Positions 1 through 8,066 of a stretch of 49,785 bases of DNA are shown piece after piece (position 1 is the first letter of the stretch; every line of letters begins with the position of its first letter). The position numbers and the translations under genes were made by a program. This DNA comes from Dongia_A sp044226685 (GTDB lineage Bacteria; Pseudomonadota; Alphaproteobacteria; Dongiales; Dongiaceae), in NCBI GenBank assembly GCA_044226685.1, contig JBGAGP010000014.1, forward strand, positions 1-49,785, in the 5' to 3' direction. The notes under the pieces are model-generated. The model was not told the DNA's origin and searched no databases. It worked only from the letters and a program-made list of their open reading frames with translations.

Positions 1-183
1 CGCCGACTTGAACAGCCCGGCGGCGGCGCTCAAATGCGCCTTCTTGGCGGCGATCTTCTCTTCGACGCGGCGGATTTCCGTCCGCATCTCCTCGATATAG
101 TCATTGAGCTCCTCGATCGACAGGACGTCGAGGTTGCGCAATTGCGGTTTCTGCTTGCGCGGCTCCAACTCCTCGGGATCCAT
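1..183 (-). CDS. DUF1192 family small protein (3' end outside the window)
   Basis: The reverse strand from ATG at 183 gives 61 codons open to the window edge, so the C-terminus is missing. The N-terminus (MDPEELEPRKQKPQLRNLD) is followed by a charged helix containing LSIEELNDYIEEMRTEIRRV. This pattern matches DUF1192, a family of roughly 60-residue alphaproteobacterial proteins of unknown function, predicted to be a short coiled coil. It is divergent from the quinone oxidoreductase gene, with 119 bases between the two starts. That placement is consistent with a shared promoter region. The family call is from recognition only; no function is known. Confidence 0.75.
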   Translation of the reverse strand, partial: MDPEELEPRKQKPQLRNLDVLSIEELNDYIEEMRTEIRRVEEKIAAKKAHLSAAAGLFKSA

Positions 184-302
184 CTCCGCCTCCTCACCCT
201 GAACCCTGGGGATGACAAATGTATCCTCCGGGTGCCGTCAATTCCATTGCGCGCGCAAATCGGCTAGCAATCCCTTTCGGAACCCCAGTCCAGGATCGAG
301 CC

Positions 303-1298
303 ATGACCCTTCCCGCCGAGATGCGCGCCATCGAGATCAAGCAGCCGGGCGGCCCGGAGGTGCTGGTGCCGACCCGCCGGCCGCTGCCCAAGCCGGGGCC
401 GGACGAGGTGCTGATCAAGGTCGCCGCCGCCGGGGTCAACCGGCCGGACGTCCTGCAGCGCCAGGGCGCCTATGCCCCGCCGCCGGGCGCCAGCGACCTG
501 CCGGGCCTGGAGGTGGCGGGCGAGATCGTCGCGGTGGCCAGCGCCGGCGGCCGCTGGAGCAAGGGCGACAAGGTCACCGCCCTGGTCGCCGGCGGCGGCT
601 ATGCCGAATACTGCGCCGCCCCGGCGGTGCAATGCCTGCCGGTGCCCGGCAAGCTCGACCTGGTCCACGCCGCCGCCCTGCCGGAGACCTTCTTCACCGT
701 CTGGACCAATGTCTTCGAGCGCGGCCGGCTGAAGGCGGGCGAGAGCCTCCTGGTCCATGGCGGGTCGAGCGGCATCGGCACCACCGCCATCCAGCTTGCC
801 AGCCATTTCGGCGCGCACGTCTTCGCCACCGCCGGCTCCGACGAAAAATGCTCTAAATGCAAGGAATTGGGCGCCATTGCTGCGATCAACTACCGGACCC
901 AGGATTTCGTCCAGGAGGTCAAGCGGGCGACCGGCGGCCAGGGCGTCGATCTGATCCTGGACATGGTCGGCGGCGACTACATCAACCGCAACCTGGAGTG
1001 CCTCGCGGTCGAGGGCCGGCTGGTGCAGATCGCCTTCCTGAAAGGCGCCAAGGCCGAGGTCAATTTCGCCGCCCTGATGGTGAAGCGGCAGACCATCACC
1101 GGGTCGACGCTGCGGCCCCGCTCGGTGGCCGAAAAGGGCGCCATCGCCCAGGCCCTGGAAGCCAAGGTCTGGCCGCTCCTGGCCAAGGGACAGGTGGCCC
1201 CCCTGCTCCACGCCACCTTCCCACTGGACCAGGCGGCGGAGGCGCACCGTCTGATGGAAAGCAGCGCCCATCTGGGCAAGATCGTGCTGACCGTCTAG
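303..1298 (+). CDS. NAD(P)H quinone oxidoreductase, zinc-independent MDR family (PIG3-like)
   Basis: 331 residues, the usual length for PIG3/TIGR02824-type quinone oxidoreductases. They reduce quinones with NADPH in the cytoplasm. The N-terminal GroES-like domain carries GVNRPDVLQRQGAY (about residues 44-57). The Rossmann domain begins near residue 149 with VHGGSSGIGTTAIQLA, the nucleotide-binding glycine motif. No structural-zinc cysteine cluster is seen. The ATG at 303 is preferred over an upstream in-frame start at 219, because MTLPAEMRAIEIKQPGGPE is the normal start of the family and the extension reads like non-coding sequence. It is divergent from the DUF1192 gene. The physiological substrate cannot be told from sequence. 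Confidence 0.9.
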   Translation: MTLPAEMRAIEIKQPGGPEVLVPTRRPLPKPGPDEVLIKVAAAGVNRPDVLQRQGAYAPPPGASDLPGLEVAGEIVAVASAGGRWSKGDKVTALVAGGGYAEYCAAPAVQCLPVPGKLDLVHAAALPETFFTVWTNVFERGRLKAGESLLVHGGSSGIGTTAIQLASHFGAHVFATAGSDEKCSKCKELGAIAAINYRTQDFVQEVKRATGGQGVDLILDMVGGDYINRNLECLAVEGRLVQIAFLKGAKAEVNFAALMVKRQTITGSTLRPRSVAEKGAIAQALEAKVWPLLAKGQVAPLLHATFPLDQAAEAHRLMESSAHLGKIVLTV

Positions 1299-1553
1299 CC
1301 CCGTCCTGAGCCCGGCCCCGGGCCCGCCGAAGGGGTCCCACGGCTGGGTTGCCGGGGACCTGCTGCGTGCCCATATCCCCTTGGCAAGGCCCGGATAAAG
1401 ATGCTATCGGAGCGCCCATCGGACGCCGTCCGGGCGCATTCGGCAGGCCCGCTTGCCAGCCCGCAGCCGGCGTAGTTTCATCGACAATATGGTCAAGCGA
1501 AGTCTTGGCCGCCTGTCGGGGGAGAATCCCCTGGCTGGCCGAGGAGGTTCTTT

Positions 1554-2192
1554 ATGGCGCAAATCCTGATGCCCAAGGCGACCGCGGTCTGGCTGGTCGA
1601 GAACACCACGCTCAATTTCGACCAGATCGCCGCGTTCTGCGGCCTGCACCCGCTCGAGGTGCAGGGCATCGCCGACGGCGAAGTGGCGATCGGCATCATC
1701 GGCCTCGACCCCACCGCCAACGGCCAGCTGACCGCCGAAGAGGTCAAGCGCTGCGAGGGTGATCCGGCGGCCCGCCTGACGGTCGCCAAGGTCAGCATCC
1801 CGTTGCCGCAGACCCGCACCAAGGGCCCACGCTACACCCCGGTCTCCAAGCGCCAGGACAAGCCGGATGCCGTGGCCTGGCTGGTGCGCCATCACCCGGA
1901 ACTGAGCGACGCCCAGGTTTCCAAGCTGATCGGCACCACCAAGCAGACCATCGCGCAGGTGCGCGACCGCACCCACTGGAACACCGCCAACCTGCGGCCG
2001 CGCGATCCGGTGCTGCTCGGCCTGTGCACCCAGACCGACCTCAACGCCGCGATCCTGAAAGCGCGCAAGGCCGCCGGCAAGCCGGTCAACCTCGACCCGC
2101 TGCATCCGCCAGAGCCGCTGCCGGAGGAGCCGACGCAGCAGCCGACCGACGGCCGCCACGACTACAGCGCCTTCTTCGGCAACAAGAACTGA
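1554..2192 (+). CDS. trcR: DUF1013 family protein, cell cycle transcriptional regulator TrcR
   Basis: 212 residues beginning MAQILMPKATAVWLVENT, a hallmark of the alphaproteobacterial DUF1013 family that databases name TrcR. The N-terminal half contains two helix-turn-helix-like stretches (LNFDQIAAFCGLHPLEVQGI and LSDAQVSKLIGTTKQTIAQV), consistent with DNA binding. The C-terminus is proline-rich and ends in DYSAFFGNKN. An AGGAGG ribosome site lies just before the ATG. The 255 bases upstream hold no other gene and presumably the promoter. A strong intrinsic terminator follows the stop. The family is nearly restricted to alphaproteobacteria and supports the taxonomic placement. Confidence 0.88.
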   Translation: MAQILMPKATAVWLVENTTLNFDQIAAFCGLHPLEVQGIADGEVAIGIIGLDPTANGQLTAEEVKRCEGDPAARLTVAKVSIPLPQTRTKGPRYTPVSKRQDKPDAVAWLVRHHPELSDAQVSKLIGTTKQTIAQVRDRTHWNTANLRPRDPVLLGLCTQTDLNAAILKARKAAGKPVNLDPLHPPEPLPEEPTQQPTDGRHDYSAFFGNKN

Positions 2193-2217
2193 TCCGCGCG
2201 CGCATTGCGCGAGATCG

Positions 2218-2244
2218 AAAGAGCGGCCCTCGGGCCGCTCTTTT
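2218..2244 (+). terminator. Rho-independent terminator of trcR
   Basis: A near-perfect palindrome pairs AAAGAGCGGCCC with GGGCCGCTCTTT around a very small loop and runs into TTTTCG. It lies 26 bases after the trcR stop. The A and T runs at both ends would allow termination in either direction. Confidence 0.88.
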
Positions 2245-2283
2245 CGTTTGGGCATCGCCTCACGCGCCCCGCCATCCTCTCAT

Positions 2284-2394
2284 CGTCACCCCGGCCTTGA
2301 GCCGGGGTCCATGGAGCAGTCGCACCGGCCAATGGCCAAGCAGGCGCAGCCTGTGAAGCGGCCCGATGGATCCCGGCTCAAGGCCGGGATGACG
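2284..2394. repeat. REP-like inverted repeat, family A, copy 1
   Basis: Two arms of 28 bases are inverted relative to each other and differ at two positions. The left arm has core CCCCGGCCTTGAGCCGGGG and the right arm CCCGGCTCAAGGCCGGG, and each arm can also fold alone. The spacer is about 55 bases. The same family recurs at 11571 and 40011. It lies between the trcR terminator and psuK. Palindromes of this kind are common between genes in GC-rich alphaproteobacteria. Confidence 0.85.
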
Positions 2395-2468
2395 GGCGGA
2401 GACGCGGCGCCATCAGTGACTCTTTCGCTTCTTTAATTCCTTAAACCGATCTTATAAAATCCAAACCC

Positions 2469-3617
2469 ATGACCGAGCGCGAACGCCAGATCCTCGCCTT
2501 GCTGCGCGAGGACCCGATGCTGTCGGCCGCCGCCATCGCGCGGCGGCTGAAGACGAGTGCGGCCGCCGTGGCGGTGCACCTCTCGGCGCTGCGCCAGCAG
2601 GGCGAGATCCTCGGGCGCGGCCATGTACTGAAGCCGGAAGGCCGCGTCGTCGTGGTCGGCGGCGCCAACATGGACTTCAAGTGCCAGTCGCACGCGCGGC
2701 TGGTGCCAGGCACGTCCAATCCCGGCCATGTCACGCTGGCGGTGGGCGGGGTCGCCTGCAACATCGCGCGCAACCTGGCCAAGCTCGGCGTGCCGGTGGC
2801 GCTGATGAGCGTGGTCGGCCAGGACGAGTTCGGCGAGCGCATCCTGCGCGAGGCGCGCGCCGCCGGCATCGACGTCTCGCCGACCCTGCTCAGCACCCGG
2901 CCGACCGGCACCTATGCCGCTTTGCTCGACGCCGATGGCGAGCTCGCCGCCGCGGTCTCGGCGATGGACGCGACCGACGACCTCAGCGCCGCGCATATTG
3001 CCGCGCGCGAGGCGACATTCCGGCAGGCGGCGCTGGTTGTTGCCGACTGCAACTTGAATGAAGCCGCCCTGGATCGGTTGGCGGCGATCTGCGCCGCCGC
3101 GCGCGTCCCGCTGGCGCTCGATGCCGTCTCGACGCCGAAGGTCACGCGGCTCCGCCGCCTGCTGCGGGCGCGGCGGCCGATCCACCTGCTGGCGCTCAAC
3201 CGCGACGAGGTCGCGGCCCTGTCCGGCAAGCCGGCCGGCAGCCAGCGCGCGTTGCGGGCGGCGGTCGCGTCGCTGCACGCGGCCGGTATCGCCCACATCT
3301 TGGTCAGCCTCGGCGCCGTCGGCGTCCAGGCCTCGAGCGCCGAACCGCCGGGAGCGGTCGCCGTGGCGGCCTTTCCGACCGCCGCCGTCGACGTCACCGG
3401 GGCCGGCGACGCGGCCTTGGCCGGCACCGTCTTCGGCCTGCTGCAAGGCCACGGCCTGGCCGTGGCCGCGCGCTGGGGCCAGGCGGCGGCGGCCCTCACC
3501 ATCGGCGTCGCGGAGACGGTGAGCCCGGCGCTCTCCCCCGCCGCCCTGCGCGCGATGCTGGACAAAGGGCGAAAACCGCGGCGGGCGGCGGCACGCCACG
3601 CAGGAGCAAGGCCATGA
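2469..3617 (+). CDS. psuK: PfkB-family sugar kinase with N-terminal winged helix, probable pseudouridine kinase
   Basis: 382 residues. Residues 1-55 form a winged-helix DNA-binding domain (MTERERQILALLREDPMLSA, then a recognition helix around RRLKTSAAAVAVHLSALRQQ). Residues about 60-370 form a PfkB/ribokinase domain: VVVVGGANMDF at the start, the glycine-rich GGVACNIARNLAKLG, and the C-terminal DVTGAGDAALAGT with the catalytic aspartate near residue 310. PsuK phosphorylates pseudouridine to pseudouridine 5'-phosphate. The assignment rests on the ATGA overlap with psuG. The same HTH-PfkB layout occurs in the E. coli paralogue YeiI, so a regulatory role, possibly on its own operon, is plausible but inferred. 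Confidence 0.85.
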   Translation: MTERERQILALLREDPMLSAAAIARRLKTSAAAVAVHLSALRQQGEILGRGHVLKPEGRVVVVGGANMDFKCQSHARLVPGTSNPGHVTLAVGGVACNIARNLAKLGVPVALMSVVGQDEFGERILREARAAGIDVSPTLLSTRPTGTYAALLDADGELAAAVSAMDATDDLSAAHIAAREATFRQAALVVADCNLNEAALDRLAAICAAARVPLALDAVSTPKVTRLRRLLRARRPIHLLALNRDEVAALSGKPAGSQRALRAAVASLHAAGIAHILVSLGAVGVQASSAEPPGAVAVAAFPTAAVDVTGAGDAALAGTVFGLLQGHGLAVAARWGQAAAALTIGVAETVSPALSPAALRAMLDKGRKPRRAAARHAGARP

Positions 3618-4597
3618 CCGATCGCCATCCCGATCTCGACCTGTCGCCCGAAATCGCCGCGGCGCTGGACGATCGCCATCCCGATCTCGACCTGTCGCCC
3701 GAAATCGCCGCGGCGCTGGAGGCGCAGCAGCCGGTGGTGGCGCTGGAATCCACCATCATCGCCCATGGCATGCCCTATCCCGACAACCTGGCGGTGGCGC
3801 GCGAGATCGAGGCGATCATCCGCGGCAGGGGCGCGCTGCCCGCCACCGTCGCCGTACTCGGCGGCCGTCTGAAGGTCGGACTGAGCGCGCCCGAGTTGGA
3901 GCATCTGGCCCGCTCGCCCGGCATCGCCAAGGCCTCGGTGCGCGACCTGCCGGTGTTGTTGGCGCGCGGTCGCCTTGGCGGGGCCGACGGCGCCACCACC
4001 GTCGCCTCGACCATGCGCATCGCGGCGCTGGCCGGCATCCGCGTCTTCGCGACCGGGGGCATCGGCGGCGTGCATCGCGGCGCCGAACTCAGCGGCGACG
4101 TCTCCGCCGATCTCACCGAGCTGGCGCAGACGCCGGTCGCCGTCGTCTCCGCCGGGGCCAAGGCGATCCTCGACCTGCCGCGCACGCTGGAGATGCTGGA
4201 GACCCTGAGCGTGCCGGTGATCGGCTTCGGGACGGACGAGTTCCCGGCGTTCTATTCGCGCAGCTCCGGCCTCAAACTGGCGGCGCGGGCGGATACGCCG
4301 GACGACCTTGCCCGCATCCTCGCGGCGCGCTGGCGCCTGCCGCGATCCGGCGGCGTGCTGGTCGCCAACCCGATCCCGGCGGCGGACGAGATCCCGGCGG
4401 CGGCGATCGAAGGCCGGATTCGCGACGCCATGTCGCAGGCCGAACGCGCCGGCGTCAGCGGCAAGGAGGTGACGCCGTTCCTGCTGGCGCGGATTCGCGA
4501 CCTAACCGATGGCGAAAGCCAGCGCGCCAATGTCGCCCTGGTGCTCAACAATGCCAGGCTTGCCGCGGAAATCGCCGCCGCATTTGTCCGGTATTGA
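3614..4597 (+). CDS. psuG: Pseudouridine-5'-phosphate glycosidase
   Basis: 327 residues. PsuG breaks the C-C glycosidic bond of pseudouridine 5'-phosphate to uracil and ribose 5-phosphate. Family signatures are VALESTIIAHGMPYPDN (with the active-site glutamate), GGRLKVGLS, GGIGGVHRG and PVIGFGTDEFPAFYSRSSG. The ATG overlaps the psuK stop (ATGA), so the two are translationally coupled. Residues 3-19 (DRHPDLDLSPEIAAALD) are repeated almost exactly as residues 20-36 because of a 51-bp tandem duplication. Removing one copy gives 310 residues, the normal family length. The extension precedes the catalytic core, so activity is probably kept. Confidence 0.95.
   Translation: MTDRHPDLDLSPEIAAALDDRHPDLDLSPEIAAALEAQQPVVALESTIIAHGMPYPDNLAVAREIEAIIRGRGALPATVAVLGGRLKVGLSAPELEHLARSPGIAKASVRDLPVLLARGRLGGADGATTVASTMRIAALAGIRVFATGGIGGVHRGAELSGDVSADLTELAQTPVAVVSAGAKAILDLPRTLEMLETLSVPVIGFGTDEFPAFYSRSSGLKLAARADTPDDLARILAARWRLPRSGGVLVANPIPAADEIPAAAIEGRIRDAMSQAERAGVSGKEVTPFLLARIRDLTDGESQRANVALVLNNARLAAEIAAAFVRY
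3620..3721 (+). repeat. 51-bp perfect in-frame tandem duplication at the 5' end of psuG
   Basis: Copies at 3620-3670 and 3671-3721 match over the first 50 bases and differ only at the last base (GAC versus GAG). Both encode DRHPDLDLSPEIAAAL. The unit is a multiple of three, so the frame is kept. Confidence 0.97.
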
Positions 4598-4681
4598 CAG
4601 CATCGCTGAACAAGCGAACTAAGGCTTTCGGTCGGGTGCCGTCTTGTAGGATTGTTAATCGGGCGGGCCGAAATTGGCCGT

Positions 4682-5206
4682 ATGAATCTGGGCATACTCT
4701 CATCGCGCATGTCGAACACGTTTGACCCGCCGCAGGAATGCTCCCCGGCAACGCTGGCGGAGTGCCATGCCTCGGTCCGGGCGCTGTTCGACTACTGGTC
4801 GGCCAAGCGCGGCACCCGCCAGATGCCGGCGCGCGGCGACATCGATCCGACCGAGCTCAAATCCTTCCTGCCGCATCTCATCCTGATCGACGTCGTGCCG
4901 GACGCGCGGCGCTACGTCTATCGCCTGGTCGGCACGCATGAGGTGGAGATGCGCGGCAGCGACCCCACCGGCAAGGCGGTGAAGGACGCCTTCTACGCCG
5001 AATCCGCCGACCACACGATCAGCTTCCTCGATTACGTGGTGCGGACGCAGGGGCCGGCGCTCTATCGCGGCACCTACCAGCCGACCAGCACGCGCACGCA
5101 GAGGGAAGACACCATCTTCCTGCCGCTGTCCCAGGACGGCGCCGCGGTCAACATGATCCTGGTCTACGGCCACATCGGCTGGCTGAGGGACGAGAACAAG
5201 CTCTAG
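4682..5206 (+). CDS. PAS_5 (PF07310-type) single-domain PAS protein, copy 1
   Basis: 174 residues from ATG 4682; ATG 4709 (MSNTFDPPQE) is an equally reasonable start. The family pattern is clear: YWSAKRGTRQMPARGDIDP, then LPHLILIDV, YVYRLVGTHEVEMRG, DPTGKAV, and a final beta segment LPLSQDGAAVNMILVYG. There is no output domain, transmembrane segment or signal peptide, so it should be a cytosolic PAS fold that senses or binds something. Ligand and partner are unknown. Three paralogues lie at 31747, 35383 and 36222. It follows psuG after 84 bases with no obvious terminator and ends 15 bases from the convergent ALDH gene. Confidence 0.85.
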   Translation: MNLGILSSRMSNTFDPPQECSPATLAECHASVRALFDYWSAKRGTRQMPARGDIDPTELKSFLPHLILIDVVPDARRYVYRLVGTHEVEMRGSDPTGKAVKDAFYAESADHTISFLDYVVRTQGPALYRGTYQPTSTRTQREDTIFLPLSQDGAAVNMILVYGHIGWLRDENKL

Positions 5207-5221
5207 CGCGGTTTTCCCGCC

Positions 5222-6727
5222 TCACCCCACGTCGAACTTGATGCCCTGGGCCAGCGGCAGCTTGTCGGAGTAGTTCACCGTGTTGGTGGCGCGGCGCATA
5301 TAGGCCTTCCAGGCGTCCGAGCCGGATTCGCGGCCGCCGCCGGTCTCCTTCTCGCCGCCGAAGGCGCCGCCGATCTCGGCGCCCGAGGGGCCGATATTGA
5401 CGTTGGCGATGCCGCAATCGCTCCCCGTCGCGGACAGGAACTGCTCGGCCTCGCCCATGTCCTTGGTGAAGATGCAGGAGGAGAGGCCCTGCGGCACGTC
5501 GTTGTGCAGCTGGATCGCCTTGGCGAAGTCCTTGTATTTCACCACGTAGAGGATCGGCGCGAAGGTCTCTTCCTTCATCACCGCGCCCTGCGCCGGCAGT
5601 TCGACCAGCGCCGGCTTCACGTAGAAGCCGCCGGCGCAGCCCGCGACCTTCACGCGCTCGCCGCCACTGACCTTGCCGCCTTCCTTCTTCGCCTGCGCCA
5701 AAGCGGCCTGCATGCGGTTGAACGAGCCCTCGTCGATCAGCGGACCGATCAGCGTGCCGGCCTCCAGCGGATTGCCGATCTTCACGCTGCCGTAGATCTT
5801 CTTCAGCCGCGGCACCAGCTTGTCGTAGACGCTCTCATGCACGAACAGGCGGCGCAGCGTGGTGCAGCGCTGGCCCGCGGTGCCCACCGCGCTGAAGGCG
5901 ATGGCGCGGACGGCGAGCTCGAGGTCCGCGCTCGGGCACACGATCATCCCGTTGTTGCCGCCGAGTTCGAGCAGCACGCGGCCGAAGCGCTGGATGACCC
6001 GCGGACCGACTTCGCGGCCCATGCGGGTGGAGCCGGTGGCGCTGACCAGTGCGACGCGGGGGTCGTCGGTCAAGGCCTCGCCGACCGCCTTGCCGCCATA
6101 GAGCACTTCCAGGAGCCCCTTTGGGGCGCCGCCGAACCGCTTCACCGCCTTGGCGAAGATCTCGGCGCAGGCGAGCGCGGTGAGCGGCGTCTTGTCGGAG
6201 GGCTTCCACACCACGCTGTCGCCGCAGACGATGGCGAGGCAGGTGTTCCACGACCACACCGCGACGGGGAAGTTGAAGGCGCTGATGACGCCGACCACGC
6301 CCAGCGGGTGCCACGTCTCCATCATGCGATGGCCCGGGCGCTCCGAGGCGATGGTGAGGCCATAGAGCTGGCGCGACAGGCCGACGGCGAAGTCGCAGAT
6401 GTCGATCATCTCCTGCACCTCGCCCAGGCCCTCCTGCACGATCTTGCCGGCCTCGATCGAGACCAGGCGGCCCAGCGCCTCCTTGTGCGCGCGCAGCTCC
6501 TCGCCGAACAGGCGGATGAGCTCGCCGCGGCGCGGCGCCGGCACCTGGCGCCATGCGCGGAAGGCCTCGTCGGCGCGGGCGATTTTCTTCGTCGCGCCGG
6601 CCTTGGTGTCGGATTTCAGGCGGGCGACCTCCAGGCCGTTGATCGGCGAGCGCACGACCAGATCGCCGGTGGACAGCGACCGCAGGTCGAGACCCAGTTC
6701 CTTCAACAAACCGCCGAACTTACGCAT
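5222..6727 (-). CDS. amaB: ALDH7-family aldehyde dehydrogenase, probable alpha-aminoadipic semialdehyde dehydrogenase
   Basis: 501 residues. ALDH7/antiquitin enzymes oxidise alpha-aminoadipate semialdehyde to 2-aminoadipate with NAD in lysine degradation. Seen: ISAFNFPVAVWSWNTCLA, LELGGNNG with the general-base glutamate, GTAGQRCTTLRR with the catalytic cysteine near residue 290, and the C-terminal GSDAWKAYMRRATNTVNYS that is characteristic of ALDH7. The start at 6727 is chosen because AAAAGAGG lies six bases upstream; the ATG at 6733 abuts that site and is too close. The gene stands alone, convergent with the PAS_5 gene. The substrate is inferred from the subfamily. The symbol follows Pseudomonas AmaB. 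Confidence 0.87.
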   Translation of the reverse strand: MRKFGGLLKELGLDLRSLSTGDLVVRSPINGLEVARLKSDTKAGATKKIARADEAFRAWRQVPAPRRGELIRLFGEELRAHKEALGRLVSIEAGKIVQEGLGEVQEMIDICDFAVGLSRQLYGLTIASERPGHRMMETWHPLGVVGVISAFNFPVAVWSWNTCLAIVCGDSVVWKPSDKTPLTALACAEIFAKAVKRFGGAPKGLLEVLYGGKAVGEALTDDPRVALVSATGSTRMGREVGPRVIQRFGRVLLELGGNNGMIVCPSADLELAVRAIAFSAVGTAGQRCTTLRRLFVHESVYDKLVPRLKKIYGSVKIGNPLEAGTLIGPLIDEGSFNRMQAALAQAKKEGGKVSGGERVKVAGCAGGFYVKPALVELPAQGAVMKEETFAPILYVVKYKDFAKAIQLHNDVPQGLSSCIFTKDMGEAEQFLSATGSDCGIANVNIGPSGAEIGGAFGGEKETGGGRESGSDAWKAYMRRATNTVNYSDKLPLAQGIKFDVG

Positions 6728-7032
6728 GGACATCCTCTTTTGAGACCGGATTGGACCGGATTGGACCGGGGGGTGAGCTTTGCTGGCGCAGGGAATGCGA
6801 TAGCGCGCTGGCCGTGTCAACGCGGCGGTCGAAGCACGTGCCTCAAGAATGGGCAGCCCTGCCCAGAAATGCTGCACTGCGGAACTTCATTTACCAAAAT
6901 TTAGCGATTTAATTCAGGTATTTAAGCAACAGCGTGAAACTTTATGACGCACGTTAAGAGAATCATATTGCAACGCAACACGGGCGTGCCAATCTTCGAC
7001 TCAGTTCTGGGAGGCTGAGGGTCAACAATAAG
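6728..7032. other. Divergent intergenic region, AT-richer, with a 10-bp tandem repeat
   Basis: No gene is seen. The stretch 6870-6990 is much richer in A and T than its surroundings and probably holds the divergent promoters of the ALDH gene and the DUF1127 gene. At 6744-6769 the unit GACCGGATTG occurs 2.6 times in tandem, just upstream of the ALDH ribosome site. Confidence 0.6.
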
Positions 7033-7312
7033 ATGCAGGATGAAATGAAACAGCTCTTGGAACGACTCAGCCTGACCTTGCGCCGCTGGCGCTGGCCTGA
7101 CCTTGCGCCGCTGGCGCTGCTATCTGCGGGTCCGCGAGGAACTGCGCGGCTACAGCGAGCGCGACCTGCGCGACATGGGCATGACCAAGGCCGATATCGG
7201 CCGGGTCGCCCGCGAGGCGGCTTCACTCAGCGATCTCACCGACCGGGCGCAGCGGCAGCGGGATTTCTACGAGAACCAGTTCGGCAGGCCGTCGCCCTTC
7301 CCCTACGTCTAG
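7033..7312 (+). pseudogene. DUF1127 small protein gene, frameshifted by a 25-bp tandem duplication
   Basis: ATG 7033 opens MQDEMKQLLERLSLTLRRWR, the usual start of a DUF1127 protein. The downstream frame (open from 7076 to 7312) continues YLRVREELRGYSERDLRDMG and TKADIGRVAREA, the DUF1127 arginine-rich core. The two are in different frames because a 25-bp unit is duplicated at 7070-7119. Deleting one unit gives a single 84-residue ORF. As it stands, the 3' part could only be made from a weak start such as TTG 7103. DUF1127 proteins are small basic proteins; some bind RNA or affect phosphate and carbon metabolism. The stop overlaps that of the convergent gene at 7309. Confidence 0.85.
7070..7119 (+). 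repeat. 25-bp perfect tandem duplication inside the DUF1127 gene
   Basis: The 25-base unit occurs perfectly at 7070-7094 and 7095-7119 (it begins GCCTGACCTTGCGCC). Because 25 is not a multiple of three, the second copy shifts the reading frame. Confidence 0.97.
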
Positions 7313-8040
7313 GGCTGGGCCATCAGGCGGGCGAAGTTGCCGCGCTCCGGTTCCGGCTGATCGAGGATGAGCGCCAGGACCTCCTGGCCGACATCGCATC
7401 GCTCGTCGTCGCCGAGGCCGAACAGGCGCTGCTCCGACATGGCGACGAGCACGTCCAGGTGGTCGCGGGGCAGGTTGTTGACCATCAGCGCGCCCAGGCG
7501 CTCCTGGTAGCCCGCCGGGACCGGCGGGACCGGGTGCTGCTCCAGCTCGGCGATGGCCGCGTCCAGGGTCAGGTCGTACCAGCGCTTGGCCAGGTCGGCG
7601 TCGACGCGGTCGAGCAACCCGAACATGAGGGCGACGAAGCCCTGAACGTCGCCGTCGGTGGGCGCGCCCTGGGCCAATGTCGCGCATTCGGCATCGTCGC
7701 CGGTGCGCATCAGTTCCAGCATCATGCGCAGCCGCTCTTCCAGCGCCGCGTCGGGCAGCCGCCGCACGCCCTTCTGGGTCAGGTCCATGCCGCGCTTCAG
7801 CCCGTCCTCCGGCGTGATCGCGGTTTCCATCAACGCGACGAAGGCCGGGTTGGCCTGCAGCTTCACCTGATACGCGGCGAAGGCCTCATGGGCCGGCGTG
7901 CCGGCGCGGTGTGGATTCTCCGCCAGGACCAGCGGCACGGTCCTGTCGAGCCAGCCCGCGCGCCAACCAATCACGGCCACCGCCAAGACGAATGCCGCCA
8001 ACACCCCCACGCCGGCAAAAACCCGGTACCGCGACTGCAT
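7309..8040 (-). CDS. Hypothetical membrane-anchored protein
   Basis: 243 residues, family not recognised. A single hydrophobic segment at about residues 8-26 (FAGVGVLAAFVLAVAVIGW) follows a short basic N-terminus, so the protein is probably an inner-membrane-anchored periplasmic protein. The rest is acidic and helical, with many leucines and two cysteines (DDAECATL and DDERCDVG) that could pair in the periplasm. It ends on the overlapping stop of the DUF1127 gene and lies 26 bases downstream of prpE on the same strand, so the two could be cotranscribed. No function is proposed. Confidence 0.7.
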   Translation of the reverse strand: MQSRYRVFAGVGVLAAFVLAVAVIGWRAGWLDRTVPLVLAENPHRAGTPAHEAFAAYQVKLQANPAFVALMETAITPEDGLKRGMDLTQKGVRRLPDAALEERLRMMLELMRTGDDAECATLAQGAPTDGDVQGFVALMFGLLDRVDADLAKRWYDLTLDAAIAELEQHPVPPVPAGYQERLGALMVNNLPRDHLDVLVAMSEQRLFGLGDDERCDVGQEVLALILDQPEPERGNFARLMAQP

Positions 8041-8066
8041 CGCCTATGCCCCCCGCTGCCACAATT

